Positions 50,373-59,913 of a DNA stretch of 64,000 nucleotides are shown here, in pieces (position 1 is the first letter of the stretch; every line of letters starts with the position of its first letter). Origin of the DNA: Acidobacteriota bacterium. GTDB taxonomy: Bacteria > Acidobacteriota > Terriglobia > Bryobacterales > Bryobacteraceae. Both the position numbers and the translations under genes were made by a program. Under the pieces are notes generated by a model that was given only the letters and a program-made list of their open reading frames with translations, ran no database searches and had not been told where the DNA came from. The stretch is taken from contig CANIVU010000001.1 of assembly GCA_947470805.1 (NCBI GenBank), positions 101,841 to 165,840 on the forward strand, given 5' to 3'.

Positions 50373-51140
50373 TTACGATTTGTACGTGACTTCGACGAGA
50401 AACAGACCCGAGGCCGGGGCCGTTGGGCCCCCCTCGGCGCGCGGGGCGCCGCGCAGCATGTTCTGTAACTGGGTGTTCACCAGATTGCCTTTGCCCACCT
50501 CGAGTAAGGTGCCCACAATATTCCGCACCATGTGTTTCAAAAAGCCACTGCCGCGCACCCGGTAGACCAGGCGCGGGCCCTCTCGTGTCAGCACGGAAGA
50601 AAAGATGGTGCGGACCTTCGAGTAGTCTTCGGTGTAGCGTTCGTCGTGAGCGGCGAAGGCGGAGAAATCGTGTTTGCCTTCCAGGAGCGGGGCGGCGTCG
50701 ATCATGGCCGCGTCGTTCAGCGGATAGGGAAAGTGGTGAACGTACGGAAAATCGAACGGCGGGCAGATTTCGTCGCGATAGAGCCGGTACTCGTACAGCT
50801 TCGACACCGCGTCGAAACGGGCGTGAAACGCGGGCGCCACATCTTCGGCATGCAGCACGCGAATGGCGCCCGGAAGGACGCGGTTCATTGCCCGCGGCAG
50901 GTTTAGGCAGGGAATCTGGCTCGTGGTGGAAAACGCCGCCACCTGGGCGTGCGCGTGAACGCCGGCATCAGTGCGGCCGCTGCCCTGGATGGTCACCGGG
51001 ATTTTCGTGATGACTTGGAAGGCGCGCTGCAGTTCGCTCTGGATCGTCACCAATCCGGGCTGCACCTGCCAGCCGTGGAAGTTGGTGCCGTCGTAGGAGA
51101 CGGTGATGCGAATGCGCCGCTCCGGCTTGCTAGCCAACAT
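50373..51140 (-). CDS. truA: tRNA pseudouridine(38-40) synthase
   Basis: A 255-residue TruA. The catalytic Asp is D58 in GSGRTDAGVHAHAQ, the N-terminal YDGTNFHGWQVQPG and the C-terminal SGFLKHMVRNIVGTLLEVG blocks are conserved. It makes pseudouridine at positions 38-40 of tRNA anticodon arms. The start is at 51140, which overlaps the pyrE stop by 11 bases; an in-frame ATG at 51263 reaches into pyrE and is not needed. It ends 17 bases before the OlsF-like gene. Confidence 0.95.
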   Translation of the reverse strand: MLASKPERRIRITVSYDGTNFHGWQVQPGLVTIQSELQRAFQVITKIPVTIQGSGRTDAGVHAHAQVAAFSTTSQIPCLNLPRAMNRVLPGAIRVLHAEDVAPAFHARFDAVSKLYEYRLYRDEICPPFDFPYVHHFPYPLNDAAMIDAAPLLEGKHDFSAFAAHDERYTEDYSKVRTIFSSVLTREGPRLVYRVRGSGFLKHMVRNIVGTLLEVGKGNLVNTQLQNMLRGAPRAEGGPTAPASGLFLVEVTYKS

Positions 51141-51723
51141 TGCGGGAGCCGGGCTTGACGGCCACCGACCCCTGCCGGCAGAGCGGACAGACTTCCGGCG
51201 CCCAGGTGGTGACGGAGAGCGTGGCGAGGGCGACGCGCGGGACGCCGATATCGGCCTGGCCACCGGAACGGTCGATGATCGAACCGGCTCCGATGACCTT
51301 GACGCCGTAGTCGCGCAGCAGGTCGATCACTTCGCGGGAGGAGCCACCGGTCGTGACGACATCCTCAACTACGACAGCCGATTCCCCTGCCGCCACTTCA
51401 AAGCCGCGGCGCAGCGTCATCTTGCCATTGGCATCGCGTTCGGTGAACTGAAAACGGGCGCCGAGCGAACGCGCCACTTCGTGCCCGATGATCAACCCAC
51501 CGACGGCGGGCGAAGCAACCAGCGGAATCGCTTCCCCGTTCGCCATTTCGCGAAACCGGATGGCGAGCGAGCGGCCGAAGGCCTCGGCGTGGACCGGATA
51601 CTGGAGGACTTTGGCGCACTGCAGGTATTCGGGGCTGTGCAGGCCGCTGGTCAGGCGGAAGTGGCCGTGCAGGTAGGCGCCGGTCTGTTCGAAGACGGAG
51701 AGAACGGGGTCAGAAGTGGACAT
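51130..51723 (-). CDS. pyrE: Orotate phosphoribosyltransferase
   Basis: A 197-residue phosphoribosyltransferase. The PRPP-binding motif VVVEDVVTTGGSS is at about residues 117-129, and HFRLTSGLHSPEYLQC at the N-terminus binds orotate. It converts orotate to OMP in pyrimidine synthesis. The C-terminus carries a Cys pair (CPLCRQG) also found in other bacterial PyrE proteins. The ATG at 51723 gives the typical family length; the 336-residue longer frame is an artefact. It overlaps truA by 11 bases. Confidence 0.93.
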   Translation of the reverse strand: MSTSDPVLSVFEQTGAYLHGHFRLTSGLHSPEYLQCAKVLQYPVHAEAFGRSLAIRFREMANGEAIPLVASPAVGGLIIGHEVARSLGARFQFTERDANGKMTLRRGFEVAAGESAVVVEDVVTTGGSSREVIDLLRDYGVKVIGAGSIIDRSGGQADIGVPRVALATLSVTTWAPEVCPLCRQGSVAVKPGSRNVG

Positions 51724-51895
51724 CCGAAGCCCAATATAGCAATTTGTCCGGGAATGGACGCGCGCGGAGCAAAGATTCCCGAAAGCGGACAGAGAAAGAA
51801 GATGAAGGGCGTTAAGCCCTGCGATATCATAGGGAAATCGTGGAACATCGGGCGTCCAGTCTGCGTCTGGCTCTGTAATCGGAAAGCTCTCTGGT

Positions 51896-53761
51896 ATGAA
51901 TGCAAAACAACTCACAAGTCTTCTCTGCTCGCTTCTGATCGTTGCGCCGGTATTGCCCGCGCAGACCCGGACCGGTGTATCGAACTGGTTTGACGGGTTT
52001 CGAGAACCGTATCGATGGAAAGACGTCGCACCCATTAATCTGGGTAATTCGACGCGCCTGGATTCCTTGCTCCGCGCCGGGAAACTGTACCTTTCTCTGC
52101 AGGACACCATAGCCTTGGCGTTGGAGAACAATCTCGACATCGAACTGCAACGCTACGGCCCGAAAATTACAGAGGCCGAATTCCAGCGCAATAACGCCGG
52201 CTCGGTCGCCCGTATCGGCAGTCAGGGTGGCGTTTCGACCGTGACCACCGGCGCATCGGGTGCGCAGTTGTTCGTCGTCGCACCGCAGACGGGGCAAACC
52301 CTTCAAGCCCAGACGTTGGATCCTTTCCTCACTGGCACAACCAGCTGGGCCCACCAGACGGTTCCCCAGACCAGCCCGTTCGTCACCGGTAACAACGCGT
52401 TGATCGCCCAGCGGACGGTCACAAACTATGGCGTCACCAAGAACTTCCTCACCGGCACGTCGGCCGTACTGGGTTTCAACAACACGTTGTTGAACCAGAA
52501 CTCGGGCCGCAACGACTTTAACCCGTCGAAATCGGTAAACGCCAACCTCCAAATTACACAGAAGCTGATGGAAGGCTTCGGCTCGGCCGTCAACCGGCGG
52601 AACATCCGCATTTCGAAGAACAACATGAAGGTTGCCGACCTCCTGTTCCAACAACAGGTGATCGTCACTGTCGCCGCCGTCATCTCGCTCTATTGGGATC
52701 TGGTGAGTGCCAATGAAGACGTTCGCGTGAAGCAGCAGGCGCTGGCGCTTAACCAGAAGCTGTACGACGACAATAAGAAGCAGGTGGAGATCGGGACGCT
52801 GGCGCCGATTGAAATCATCCGCGCCGAAGCCGAAGTCGCCCGCAGCCAGCAGGACCTGACGATCTCTGAAACCAACCTGCTGCAGCAGGAAACGGTGCTG
52901 AAGAACGCATTGAGCCGGACCGGCGTTTCGACCCCAGGTCTGGCCGAGGCGCGCATCATCCCGACCGACAAAATCCGCATGCCGGACACCGAAGCGGTGG
53001 AACCGATCCAGGATCTGGTTTCCAAGGCCGTTGCCGGCCGGCCGGAGTTGGAACAGTCTCGCGTCAACCTGGAGAGCGCCAAAATTGGCCTGAAGGGCAC
53101 GCGAAGCGCACTGCTACCGACCATCGACGCGTTTGCCAACTTCCAGCAGAACGGCTTGTCCGGTTTGCTGAACTCGCAGTTGATCCCCTCGGTCGTCCCC
53201 GGCCAACCGTCGTTGCCGCGTAATCCGGCCAACGTCGACGGCTACTTCCTGGGCGGCTACGGCAACGCGCTGTCCCAGGTGTTGCGCCGTAACTTCCCTG
53301 ACTACGCCGTTGGCGTGACCTTGAATGTCCCGTTGCGAAACCGCGCGGCGCAGGCCGACGTCGTTCGCGAGCAGTTGAGCCTCCGGCAGAGCGAAGTCCG
53401 CTTCCAGCAGTCGTTGAATCAGGTGCGCGTCGAAGTGCAGAACGCTTTGATCAGCCAGCAGCAGGCCCGGGCCCGCTACCAGACGTCGGTGAAGAACCGC
53501 GTATTGCAGGAACAGACGCTCGACGCTGAACAGAAGAAGTACGCCCTGGGCGCTTCGACCATCTTCTTCGTCATTCAGGCGCAGCGTGACCTTACGGCCG
53601 CGCAGGCGTCGGAAGTGGCCGCGCTCAGCACCTATGCCCGCGCCCGCGTGGAACTGGAACGGGCCACTGGCCAGACGCTGTCGGCCAACGCCATCCAGAT
53701 CGACGAAGCAATGAAGGGTTCCGTGACGAAACCGCCGTCGGCCCTGCCCGCCGTCCAGTAA
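51896..53761 (+). CDS. TolC-family outer-membrane efflux protein
   Basis: A 621-residue exported channel protein. A signal peptide (KQLTSLLCSLLIVAPVLPAQT) is followed by two outer-membrane efflux domains with long coiled-coil segments: LYLSLQDTIALALENNLDIE early, then QQQVIVTVAAVISLYWDLVSA to KKQVEIGTLAPIEIIRAEAE, and later SLNQVRVEVQNALISQQQ. The length is above the usual 420-500, mainly from the added region before the first repeat. No RND, MFP or ABC partner is in the window, so the exporter it serves is unknown. Transcription ends at the terminator at 53784-53820. Confidence 0.92.
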   Translation: MNAKQLTSLLCSLLIVAPVLPAQTRTGVSNWFDGFREPYRWKDVAPINLGNSTRLDSLLRAGKLYLSLQDTIALALENNLDIELQRYGPKITEAEFQRNNAGSVARIGSQGGVSTVTTGASGAQLFVVAPQTGQTLQAQTLDPFLTGTTSWAHQTVPQTSPFVTGNNALIAQRTVTNYGVTKNFLTGTSAVLGFNNTLLNQNSGRNDFNPSKSVNANLQITQKLMEGFGSAVNRRNIRISKNNMKVADLLFQQQVIVTVAAVISLYWDLVSANEDVRVKQQALALNQKLYDDNKKQVEIGTLAPIEIIRAEAEVARSQQDLTISETNLLQQETVLKNALSRTGVSTPGLAEARIIPTDKIRMPDTEAVEPIQDLVSKAVAGRPELEQSRVNLESAKIGLKGTRSALLPTIDAFANFQQNGLSGLLNSQLIPSVVPGQPSLPRNPANVDGYFLGGYGNALSQVLRRNFPDYAVGVTLNVPLRNRAAQADVVREQLSLRQSEVRFQQSLNQVRVEVQNALISQQQARARYQTSVKNRVLQEQTLDAEQKKYALGASTIFFVIQAQRDLTAAQASEVAALSTYARARVELERATGQTLSANAIQIDEAMKGSVTKPPSALPAVQ

Positions 53762-53783
53762 ACTAACTGCTGGCAAGAAAGCC

Positions 53784-53820
53784 AAAGCCCGCCGGGGACT
53801 CCCCTCGGCGGGCTTTTTTA
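53784..53820 (+). terminator. Rho-independent terminator after the TolC gene
   Basis: Stem AAAGCCCGCCG with CGGCGGGCTTT (53784-53794 and 53806-53816) around an 11-base loop, followed by a T run. It cleanly separates the TolC gene from the sigma-54 unit downstream. Confidence 0.9.
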
Positions 53821-53864
53821 CGTTTCACGTTGGAAAGATTTCCCAAACTGGGATGCCGGCATAG

Positions 53865-53919
53865 TACCAAAGTGGTAATTCTTCCCCGATTGACTCTAAC
53901 TTAGGGGTATTTTCACCCC
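53865..53919. promoter_or_regulatory. Candidate enhancer sites for a sigma-54 promoter
   Basis: TACCA-aag-TGGTA (53865-53877) is an inverted repeat centred about 70 bases before the -24 element, the usual place for an NtrC-type activator. GGGGT-attttc-ACCCC (53904-53919) is a second inverted repeat lying between it and the promoter, where IHF often binds. No activator gene was found nearby. Confidence 0.4.
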
Positions 53920-53939
53920 GGAATGGGCGGTATTGAGTT

Positions 53940-53955
53940 TGGCACGCTGGTTGCT
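53940..53955 (+). promoter_or_regulatory. Sigma-54 (RpoN) promoter
   Basis: The sequence TTGGCACGCTGGTTGCTTT carries TGGCACG at 53940-53946 and TTGC(T) at 53951-53955, four bases apart, exactly the RpoN consensus TGGCACG-N4-TTGCW. The predicted start of transcription is about 53966. It reads toward the CU-rich region, not into the TolC gene, and there is no protein gene of normal size downstream before the hairpin at 54189. Confidence 0.75.
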
Positions 53956-53965
53956 TTAAGAAAAG

Positions 53966-54217
53966 CGTGATGAAACCGGGACGGGCTCAAGAATCGAAGG
54001 TTGCTCCTCCAGTAACAACCCCCAGCAGCACACTTCCTTTCCCAATTCCCCCTTCTTTCCCTCCTCAACTCCCCACCCAACCAATGTCTTGGGCCTTTTA
54101 CCTGGAATCATCAACGGATTATGCAGTTCGATCCGGTTCAAGTAGTTCTTAGACCTCGTTTCGTTCCCTCTCTATGCAGTAAAAACTTCGGGCCGGCCTA
54201 GCCGGCCCGCTTCTTTT
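53966..54217 (+). ncRNA. Candidate sigma-54-dependent CU-rich small RNA
   Basis: A transcript of about 250 nt is predicted from the RpoN promoter to the hairpin CGGGCCGGC-CTA-GCCGGCCCG (54189-54209) with a CTTCTTTT tail. Positions 54005-54085 are almost free of G and rich in C and T, with CTCCTCC at 54005-54011 and CCCTCCTC at 54059-54066, which pair with Shine-Dalgarno sequences. A 61-codon frame from 53967 is Pro/Ser-rich and has no ribosome site, so a protein is less likely. Family not recognised; other explanations are a peptide gene or a leader. Confidence 0.4.
54189..54217 (+). terminator. Terminator after the CU-rich unit
   Basis: A perfect nine-base GC stem CGGGCCGGC and GCCGGCCCG with a CTA loop, followed by CTTCTTTT. 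A weaker ATCGCC/GGCGAT hairpin with ATTTT follows at 54240-54262. Confidence 0.7.
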
Positions 54218-54323
54218 GCACCGCCGATAGTGACGGGAAATCGCCGGTAGTGGCGATATTTTGTCGGCAAGAAAAATTCAAGAAGTCTCTGATCGATCCG
54301 AAAAGAGCTAGATGGAGAACCCC

Positions 54324-54470
54324 ATGCAGACCAATAATGAACGTCAGGATACGTCGGGCTTTTCGTTTCAGGTTGACTTGCTCAACCTGAACCTGCACCT
54401 TGCGGAAACGCAGAAGCGCGCCCATGAAGCCGCCTTGGAGCAGATCCGGACGCTGGTTCCGCGCGCGTAA
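54324..54470 (+). CDS. Small protein, 48 residues, unknown
   Basis: A reading frame from an ATG at 54324 with a GGAG site six bases upstream, to a TAA at 54468. The product has a hydrophilic start (MQTNNERQDTSGF) then an amphipathic helix (LLNLNLHLAETQKRAHEAAL). An upstream ATG at 54312 would add four residues. It lies in its own region between the CU-rich unit and the convergent DUF1501 gene, four bases from its stop. No family is recognised; codon use is like its neighbours, which supports coding. Confidence 0.6.
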   Translation: MQTNNERQDTSGFSFQVDLLNLNLHLAETQKRAHEAALEQIRTLVPRA

Positions 54471-54474
54471 CCGA

Positions 54475-55911
54475 TTACGCCAGTAACTTCCGGGCCACGT
54501 TGCCGTGCACATCGGTTAGCCGGAAGTAGCGGCCAGCGAAGCGGAAAGTCAGGCGCGTATGATCGACGCCCATTAAGTGCATGATCGTCGCTTGTAAGTC
54601 GTGCACGTGCACCGGGTCCGCGGTGATGTTATAGCTGTAGTCGTCGGTCTCGCCAAGCACCAATCCGGGCTTCACACCTCCGCCTGCCATCCACATGGTG
54701 AAACAGCGAGGGTGATGATCCCGCCCGTAATCTTTCTCCGTCAGCCGACCTTGGCAGTACACGGTACGCCCGAATTCCCCGCCCCACAGCACCAGGGTAT
54801 CCTCCAACATGCCGCGCGCTTCCAAGTCCTTGATCAGCGCGGCCGCCGGTTGGTCCGTCTCTTTGCACCGCTTCGGCAGCCCATCCTGCAATCCGCCATG
54901 GTGGTCCCAGTCACGGTGATAGAGCTGAATGAAGCGCACGCCGCGCTCGGCTAAACGGCGCGCCATCAAGCAGTTATAAGCAAACGTTCCCGGTTTGCGA
55001 GCGTCCGGCCCGTAGCTATCCACCGTCGCGGCGGACTCCTTCGACAGATCCACCAATTCCGGCACCGACGACTGCATCTGGAACGCCATCTCGTACTGCG
55101 AAATCCGCGTCGAAATCTCCGGGTCGCCCAGTTCGGCCGCCTTGGCTTGGTTCAGTTCACTGAGCGTATCCAGGTACGCCCGCCGATCCTCACGAGAAAA
55201 CCCATCAGGATCGCGAAGGTATAAAACCGGATCACCCACCGACCGGAACTTCACGCCCTGATAGCGCGTTGGCAAAAAGCCACTCCCCCACAGCCGGTCG
55301 TACAGCGGCTGCCCACCGCCCCCGCCTCCTGGCGAAATCATGACGACAAACCCCGGCAAATTCTTGGCGGCGGCGCCCAAACCGTACACCATCCACGAAC
55401 CGATACTCGGCCGCCCGGCAATCTGCGAACCGGTCTGCAGAAAGGTCACCGCCGGATCATGGTTGATCGCCTCCGTGAAAATGCTCTTCACGATGGCGAT
55501 TTTGTCGACAATCTTGGCAGTATGCGGCAGCAATTCGCTCACCCACGCCCCGTTCTGGCCGTGTTGGGCAAACTGGAACCGCGACGGCACCACCGGAAAC
55601 GTCGATTGCGTCGACGACATCCCCGTCAACCGCTGGCCCATCCGGATCGACTCAGGCAACTCGGTCTTATACTTATCCACCAGCCGCGGTTTATAGTCGA
55701 ACAGCTCCATCTGCGACGGCCCGCCCGATTGAAACAGGTAAATGACGCGCTTGGCCTTCGGCGCAAAATGCGGCAATCCGGCCATCGGGTCGGCCGCCTG
55801 CGCATCGCCGGACAGCAGCGAACCCAACGCCGCGGCGCCGAGCCCGGTCGCGGTGCGCCCGAAAAAGTGACGGCGAGTAAGATGGCGGAAACGCTCCTGA
55901 ATGGGGTCCAT
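54475..55911 (-). CDS. DUF1501 Tat-exported protein
   Basis: A 478-residue protein with a twin-arginine leader ([20 protein letters not shown]). DUF1501 is a sulfatase-like (alkaline-phosphatase fold) family. Blocks seen are [20 protein letters not shown] at the start of the fold, [12 protein letters not shown], and [15 protein letters not shown] with [19 protein letters not shown]. It is almost always encoded with a PSD1 protein in Planctomycetes and Acidobacteria, as here: its start is two bases before the end of that gene. Function of the pair is not established. Confidence 0.93.
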   Translation of the reverse strand: MDPIQERFRHLTRRHFFGRTATGLGAAALGSLLSGDAQAADPMAGLPHFAPKAKRVIYLFQSGGPSQMELFDYKPRLVDKYKTELPESIRMGQRLTGMSSTQSTFPVVPSRFQFAQHGQNGAWVSELLPHTAKIVDKIAIVKSIFTEAINHDPAVTFLQTGSQIAGRPSIGSWMVYGLGAAAKNLPGFVVMISPGGGGGGQPLYDRLWGSGFLPTRYQGVKFRSVGDPVLYLRDPDGFSREDRRAYLDTLSELNQAKAAELGDPEISTRISQYEMAFQMQSSVPELVDLSKESAATVDSYGPDARKPGTFAYNCLMARRLAERGVRFIQLYHRDWDHHGGLQDGLPKRCKETDQPAAALIKDLEARGMLEDTLVLWGGEFGRTVYCQGRLTEKDYGRDHHPRCFTMWMAGGGVKPGLVLGETDDYSYNITADPVHVHDLQATIMHLMGVDHTRLTFRFAGRYFRLTDVHGNVARKLLA

Positions 55912-55913
55912 GG

Positions 55914-58907
55914 TTATTCCTTCGTCACAGCTTCGTCGAGATTCAAGATAAGACTGGCCACAGCCGACGATGCGGCCAACTCCGCCGGGTCCAACGCCGC
56001 ATCCCGCGCCGACTCGCCCTGCTTCAAATACGCCACCGCCGCCGGCACATCCGCCTTATATCGGGCAAGAAAGCGGTCGTATCCACGCCGCGCCGCGGCC
56101 AGTTCACTCGCACCAGGCGCCCGGCCCAGCACGACTTTCCAGCCATATCCAATCCGCGCCGCCGCGTCCGCGCCGCCCTCCCGCATCATCCGCTCGCCCA
56201 ACTTCCGCGCCGCTTCCAGAAACGCCACGTCGTTCATCAAATTCAAAGCCTGCAACGGCGTATTCGTCCGCGTCTCCCGCACAATGCAGCCCTCGCGCGT
56301 GGGCGCGTCGAAATTCACCATCATCGGCGGCGCAACGGTCCGCTTCCAGAACGTGTACAGGCTCCGGCGATACAGCCCCTCGCCCTTGTCTTCCTTATAT
56401 CCGCCGCCCCCGCTCAACTCCTGCCACAATCCCGGTGGCTGATACGGCTTCACCGACGGCCCACCCACCTTATTGACCAACAACCCAGCCGCCGCCAGCG
56501 CCTGGTCCCGCACAAACGGCGCCGCCAGCCGCACGCGCGGCCCACGGGAGAACAACCGGTTCTCCGGATCGCGCTGCCACGACTCGGGCGCCGCGGCCGA
56601 CGACTGCCGGTACGTCTCGCTCATCACAATCTGCTTCTCCAACGCCCGCAGATCCCACCCGCTATCCATGAACGAAACCGCCAGCCAATCCAACAGGTCC
56701 AGATGCACCGGCCACTCGCCCTGCGACCCGAAATCCTCCACCGTCTTCACCAGCCCCTGGCCAAAGAACATCTGCCAGGTCCGATTCGCCTGCACCCGCG
56801 CCGTCAGCGGATTGCCCCGGTCCACCAGCCACCGTGCCAGCCCCAACCGGTTCCGCGGCCACTCCGGCTTCATCGGCGGCAGGAACGCGGGCGTCGCCGC
56901 TTCCACCGGCTCTCCCTGCGCATCGTAGGCGCCGCGTTTCAAGATGTACGCCTGCCGCTTCGGCCCCTCTTCCATCACCATCACGGTGGGAATCGTGCCG
57001 AAATACTTATCCCGCTCCGCCTGCGCCTTATCTCGTGCCTGCAGCACCGCGCGAGCCTTCGGATTCATCGCCAAATCCAAAAACGCCAGGTGCAACTTTG
57101 CCCGTTGCGCCGCCGTGCGCTGCGCCTCCGGCATCGCCGCCACAGCCGACAACGGCTCACTCACAAACGTCGAAATCGCCTCTTCTTCCGTCAACGCCCG
57201 ATCGTAGACGCGCACATCGCGAATGGCGCCCGTAAATCGCAACCCGCCGCCGGAGCCCACCATAAACGGCACCTTCGGGTTGAACGGATACGTCAGCTCG
57301 TCGAAGGTCGATTTGATCGTCGCCGGCTTCCCGTCGATCCAGATGCGAATCCCCTTCGTCTTCCGGTTCCCATCGTAGGTAAAAGCGATGTGCTGCCACG
57401 CGCCCAGCTTCACCTTCTCCACCGTCTCCAGCCGCATCGAAATGTCGGTGTAGCGCAGCGTGGCCACAAAGTGGACATTCCCATTCTTCAGGTACAACCC
57501 GTACCCGGAACCCTCCCAATAATCCTCGTGCCGAGACAAAATCGCGCCCGTCCCGCTCTCCGGCTTAATCCACACCGAAAAGCTGTACGGCGTCATGTAG
57601 TTGAACTTCGCCTTGTCACCGGCGTCCAACCCATTCTTCCCATCGAACTTCAATTCGGTGCCCGTGTTCGAATACACCAGCCCCTGCGGCACCGACCAAT
57701 CGGCCTTCGCCTTCCGCGCCTTCTTCTCCCACTTCTGCTGTTCAACGGCCAGCTTCGGTTGCCAATCCTCCCAACCCTTCCGAGCCGCGCCCAGCGCCGT
57801 GTCCAACTCGCCCAGCCGCGCCGCCATATCCGGCGTCGGCGCCTTCATCATCGGCTCATCATTGCCGAAGTTATACACCAGCCCGCGCTCCGGAACGTTG
57901 TTATAGAACGCGAACATCGAATAAAAATCACGCTGCTTCAGCGGATCGTATTTGTGATCGTGGCAACGCGTGCAGCCCATCGTCAGGCCCAGCCAAACGG
58001 TGGACGTCGTCTCCACACGGTCGGCCACATACTCCACGCGGAACTCCTCTTCCACAATCCCGCCCTCGGCATTGGTCCGGTGGTTCCGATGAAACGCGGT
58101 CGCGATCTTCTGCTGCATCGTCGCATTCGGCAACAAGTCACCGGCAATCTGTTCCACCGTGAACTTATCGAACGGCATGTTCGCTCGATACGCATCGATC
58201 ACCCAATCGCGCCATCGCCACATATCGCGCGGTCCATCGCTCTGATACCCGTTCGTATCGGCATAGCGCGCCGCGTCCAGCCAACGCAGCGCCATCCTTT
58301 CGGCATGCGCGTCAGAGGCCAGCAACCGGTCCACCACTTTTTCATACGACCCCGGATCCCGCACAAACGCGTCCACATCCGCCGGCGTCGGCGGCAGACC
58401 CGTCAGGTCCAAATACACCCGCCGCAACAGCGTCTCCGGCCGCGCCGCCGCGTTCTGCTTTAAGCCCTCCCGCTCCAACCGCGCCCGCACAAATCCATCA
58501 ACCGAGGAATGTCCGACCGGCCGCTTCGGCGGCACAAACGACCAATGCGCCTGCCACACCGCCCCCTGCTCAATCCAACGTTTCAGCGTCTCCACGTCCC
58601 GCGCCGGCAGCGCCGCGTGGCCCGCATACTGCGGCGGCATCCGCAGCGCCTGGTTCGTCGACGTCACCCGCTGATAAACGCCGCTATTCCCCGGGTCCCC
58701 GGCCACAATCCCAAACCGCCCCCGGCCCAGGTCTTTCTTCGCCTCCGCCTCACTGTCCAGCCGCAGCGGCGACTTCCGGTTCCCCGCGTCCGGCCCATGA
58801 CAGGCAAAGCACCGGTCCGACAAAATCGGCCGAATATCGCGATTGAATTCCACCGGTTGCCCGAGCAACGCACCCGCTCCCAGCACCGCCAATAAAAACC
58901 TGTTCAT
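55914..58907 (-). CDS. PSD1/planctomycete cytochrome c protein with LamG domain
   Basis: A 997-residue exported protein. After a signal peptide, the planctomycete cytochrome c domain (PSCyt1) has the heme motif CFACH at residues 33-37. DUF1549 (PSCyt2) spans about residues 125-340, with a second Cys motif [10 protein letters not shown] LamG/concanavalin-like domain is inserted at about 415-580 ([20 protein letters not shown]). DUF1553 (PSD1) covers about 690-960 with [21 protein letters not shown]. The family is thought to act in degradation of complex carbon with DUF1501 partners; the heme motif suggests electron transfer. Confidence 0.93.
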   Translation of the reverse strand: MNRFLLAVLGAGALLGQPVEFNRDIRPILSDRCFACHGPDAGNRKSPLRLDSEAEAKKDLGRGRFGIVAGDPGNSGVYQRVTSTNQALRMPPQYAGHAALPARDVETLKRWIEQGAVWQAHWSFVPPKRPVGHSSVDGFVRARLEREGLKQNAAARPETLLRRVYLDLTGLPPTPADVDAFVRDPGSYEKVVDRLLASDAHAERMALRWLDAARYADTNGYQSDGPRDMWRWRDWVIDAYRANMPFDKFTVEQIAGDLLPNATMQQKIATAFHRNHRTNAEGGIVEEEFRVEYVADRVETTSTVWLGLTMGCTRCHDHKYDPLKQRDFYSMFAFYNNVPERGLVYNFGNDEPMMKAPTPDMAARLGELDTALGAARKGWEDWQPKLAVEQQKWEKKARKAKADWSVPQGLVYSNTGTELKFDGKNGLDAGDKAKFNYMTPYSFSVWIKPESGTGAILSRHEDYWEGSGYGLYLKNGNVHFVATLRYTDISMRLETVEKVKLGAWQHIAFTYDGNRKTKGIRIWIDGKPATIKSTFDELTYPFNPKVPFMVGSGGGLRFTGAIRDVRVYDRALTEEEAISTFVSEPLSAVAAMPEAQRTAAQRAKLHLAFLDLAMNPKARAVLQARDKAQAERDKYFGTIPTVMVMEEGPKRQAYILKRGAYDAQGEPVEAATPAFLPPMKPEWPRNRLGLARWLVDRGNPLTARVQANRTWQMFFGQGLVKTVEDFGSQGEWPVHLDLLDWLAVSFMDSGWDLRALEKQIVMSETYRQSSAAAPESWQRDPENRLFSRGPRVRLAAPFVRDQALAAAGLLVNKVGGPSVKPYQPPGLWQELSGGGGYKEDKGEGLYRRSLYTFWKRTVAPPMMVNFDAPTREGCIVRETRTNTPLQALNLMNDVAFLEAARKLGERMMREGGADAAARIGYGWKVVLGRAPGASELAAARRGYDRFLARYKADVPAAVAYLKQGESARDAALDPAELAASSAVASLILNLDEAVTKE

Positions 58908-58947
58908 AATGGCCAGCTATGATCAAATCAAACTCCGCGCCAAGACG

Positions 58948-58991
58948 CAATGTGACATTCCGTGCATTCTGTGATATAAAATTTCACATTG
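58948..58991. promoter_or_regulatory. Inverted repeats in the PSD1/aldolase divergent promoter
   Basis: CAATGTGA (58948-58955) and TCACATTG (58984-58991) are exact inverted copies, and a second pair, TGTGA with TCACA, spans 58970-58988. They sit between the PSD1 gene and the sugar-acid aldolase. The cluster's own GntR protein (61.2-61.9 kb) is the natural candidate to bind them. The TGTGA spacing of nine does not fit CRP. Confidence 0.5.
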
Positions 58992-59003
58992 ATCGAGGTT
59001 TCT

Positions 59004-59909
59004 TTGTCACAATCCCAAATTCTCTCCGGCGTCTACCCAATCGCTAATACCCCCTTTCACACCGATGGCTCGGTGGACTTCGACAGTCAGGACCGGCTGA
59101 TCGATTACCTGCTCGATCAAGGCGCCCACGGCCTCGGCCTCTTCGGCAACGCCAGCGAGGGCTACACGCTCTCCGCTCCCGAACGCATCGAACTGATGAA
59201 GCGCATCGCCAAACGCGTGAATGGCCGCGTCCCGCTCGTCGCCTCCAGCGGCCACACCGGTACCGACGCCGCCGTCGAACTCAGCAAAGAGATGGAAGAT
59301 CTCGGTGCCGATTGCCTCATGGTCCTGCCGCCCTATTTCCTCAAGACGGACGGCGACGGCCTCATGTACTACTTCACCGCCATCTCCAACGCCGTCAAAA
59401 TCCCCATCATGGTGCAGGACGCCCCGCTGATGACTCAGGTCCCCATGCCCCCGGCGCTGCTCGCCCGCATGGGCCGCGAAATCGAAAACGTGAAGTATGT
59501 AAAGGTGGAAGCCCCGCCCACGCCCCCGAAATTCTCCGCCGTCAGCAAACTGGCCGCCGGCTCGCTCACCCTCTTCGGCGGCCTGAACTGCCAGTTCTTC
59601 ATTGAAGAATGGCAGCGCGGCGGACGCGGCCAGATGCCCGGCAGCGACCGCACACGCGACCTCGTCGACATCTGGAACCACCTCGAAGCCGGCGAGCTCG
59701 ACGCCGCCTGGGCCCGGTTCACCCGCGTCCTGCCGCTGCTGCGCTTCGAACTGCAGCCCGGCCTTGGCGTCTCGGCGCAGAAGCACAACCTCGTCGCCGA
59801 AGGCGTCATTGCCACCGCCCACGTGCGCCACCCCACCGCCTCGCTCGATTCCGATAGTCTGGTCGAGCTGGCCCATCTGCGCAAACTCGTTGCCGTAAGC
59901 CATACCTAA
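59004..59909 (+). CDS. DapA-family aldolase/dehydratase, sugar-acid type
   Basis: A 301-residue TIM-barrel Schiff-base enzyme of the DHDPS/N-acetylneuraminate lyase superfamily. The catalytic Lys is K167 in KYVKVEAPP, and the conserved Tyr lies in MVLPPYFLKTD. The N-terminal ILSGVYPIANTPFHTDGSVD matches family starts. The likely reaction is aldol cleavage of, or water removal from, a 2-keto-3-deoxy sugar acid, given its neighbours. A TTG start at 59004 has a GAGG site five bases upstream; a TTG at 58989 also fits. It starts the four-gene catabolic cluster. Confidence 0.87.
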   Translation: MSQSQILSGVYPIANTPFHTDGSVDFDSQDRLIDYLLDQGAHGLGLFGNASEGYTLSAPERIELMKRIAKRVNGRVPLVASSGHTGTDAAVELSKEMEDLGADCLMVLPPYFLKTDGDGLMYYFTAISNAVKIPIMVQDAPLMTQVPMPPALLARMGREIENVKYVKVEAPPTPPKFSAVSKLAAGSLTLFGGLNCQFFIEEWQRGGRGQMPGSDRTRDLVDIWNHLEAGELDAAWARFTRVLPLLRFELQPGLGVSAQKHNLVAEGVIATAHVRHPTASLDSDSLVELAHLRKLVAVSHT

Positions 59910-59913
59910 CTCC

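Noticed and set aside
51724..52140. N-terminal extension of pyrE
   Set aside because: PyrE family length and the start of the TolC gene on the other strand rule it out.
53967..54152. 61-codon frame in the sigma-54 unit
   Set aside because: No ribosome site, Pro/Ser-rich composition driven by the CU-rich sequence. Kept only as an alternative for the small RNA.
58970..58988. TGTGA ... TCACA as a CRP site
   Set aside because: The spacing is nine bases, but CRP needs six. It fits better as part of a GntR-type operator region.
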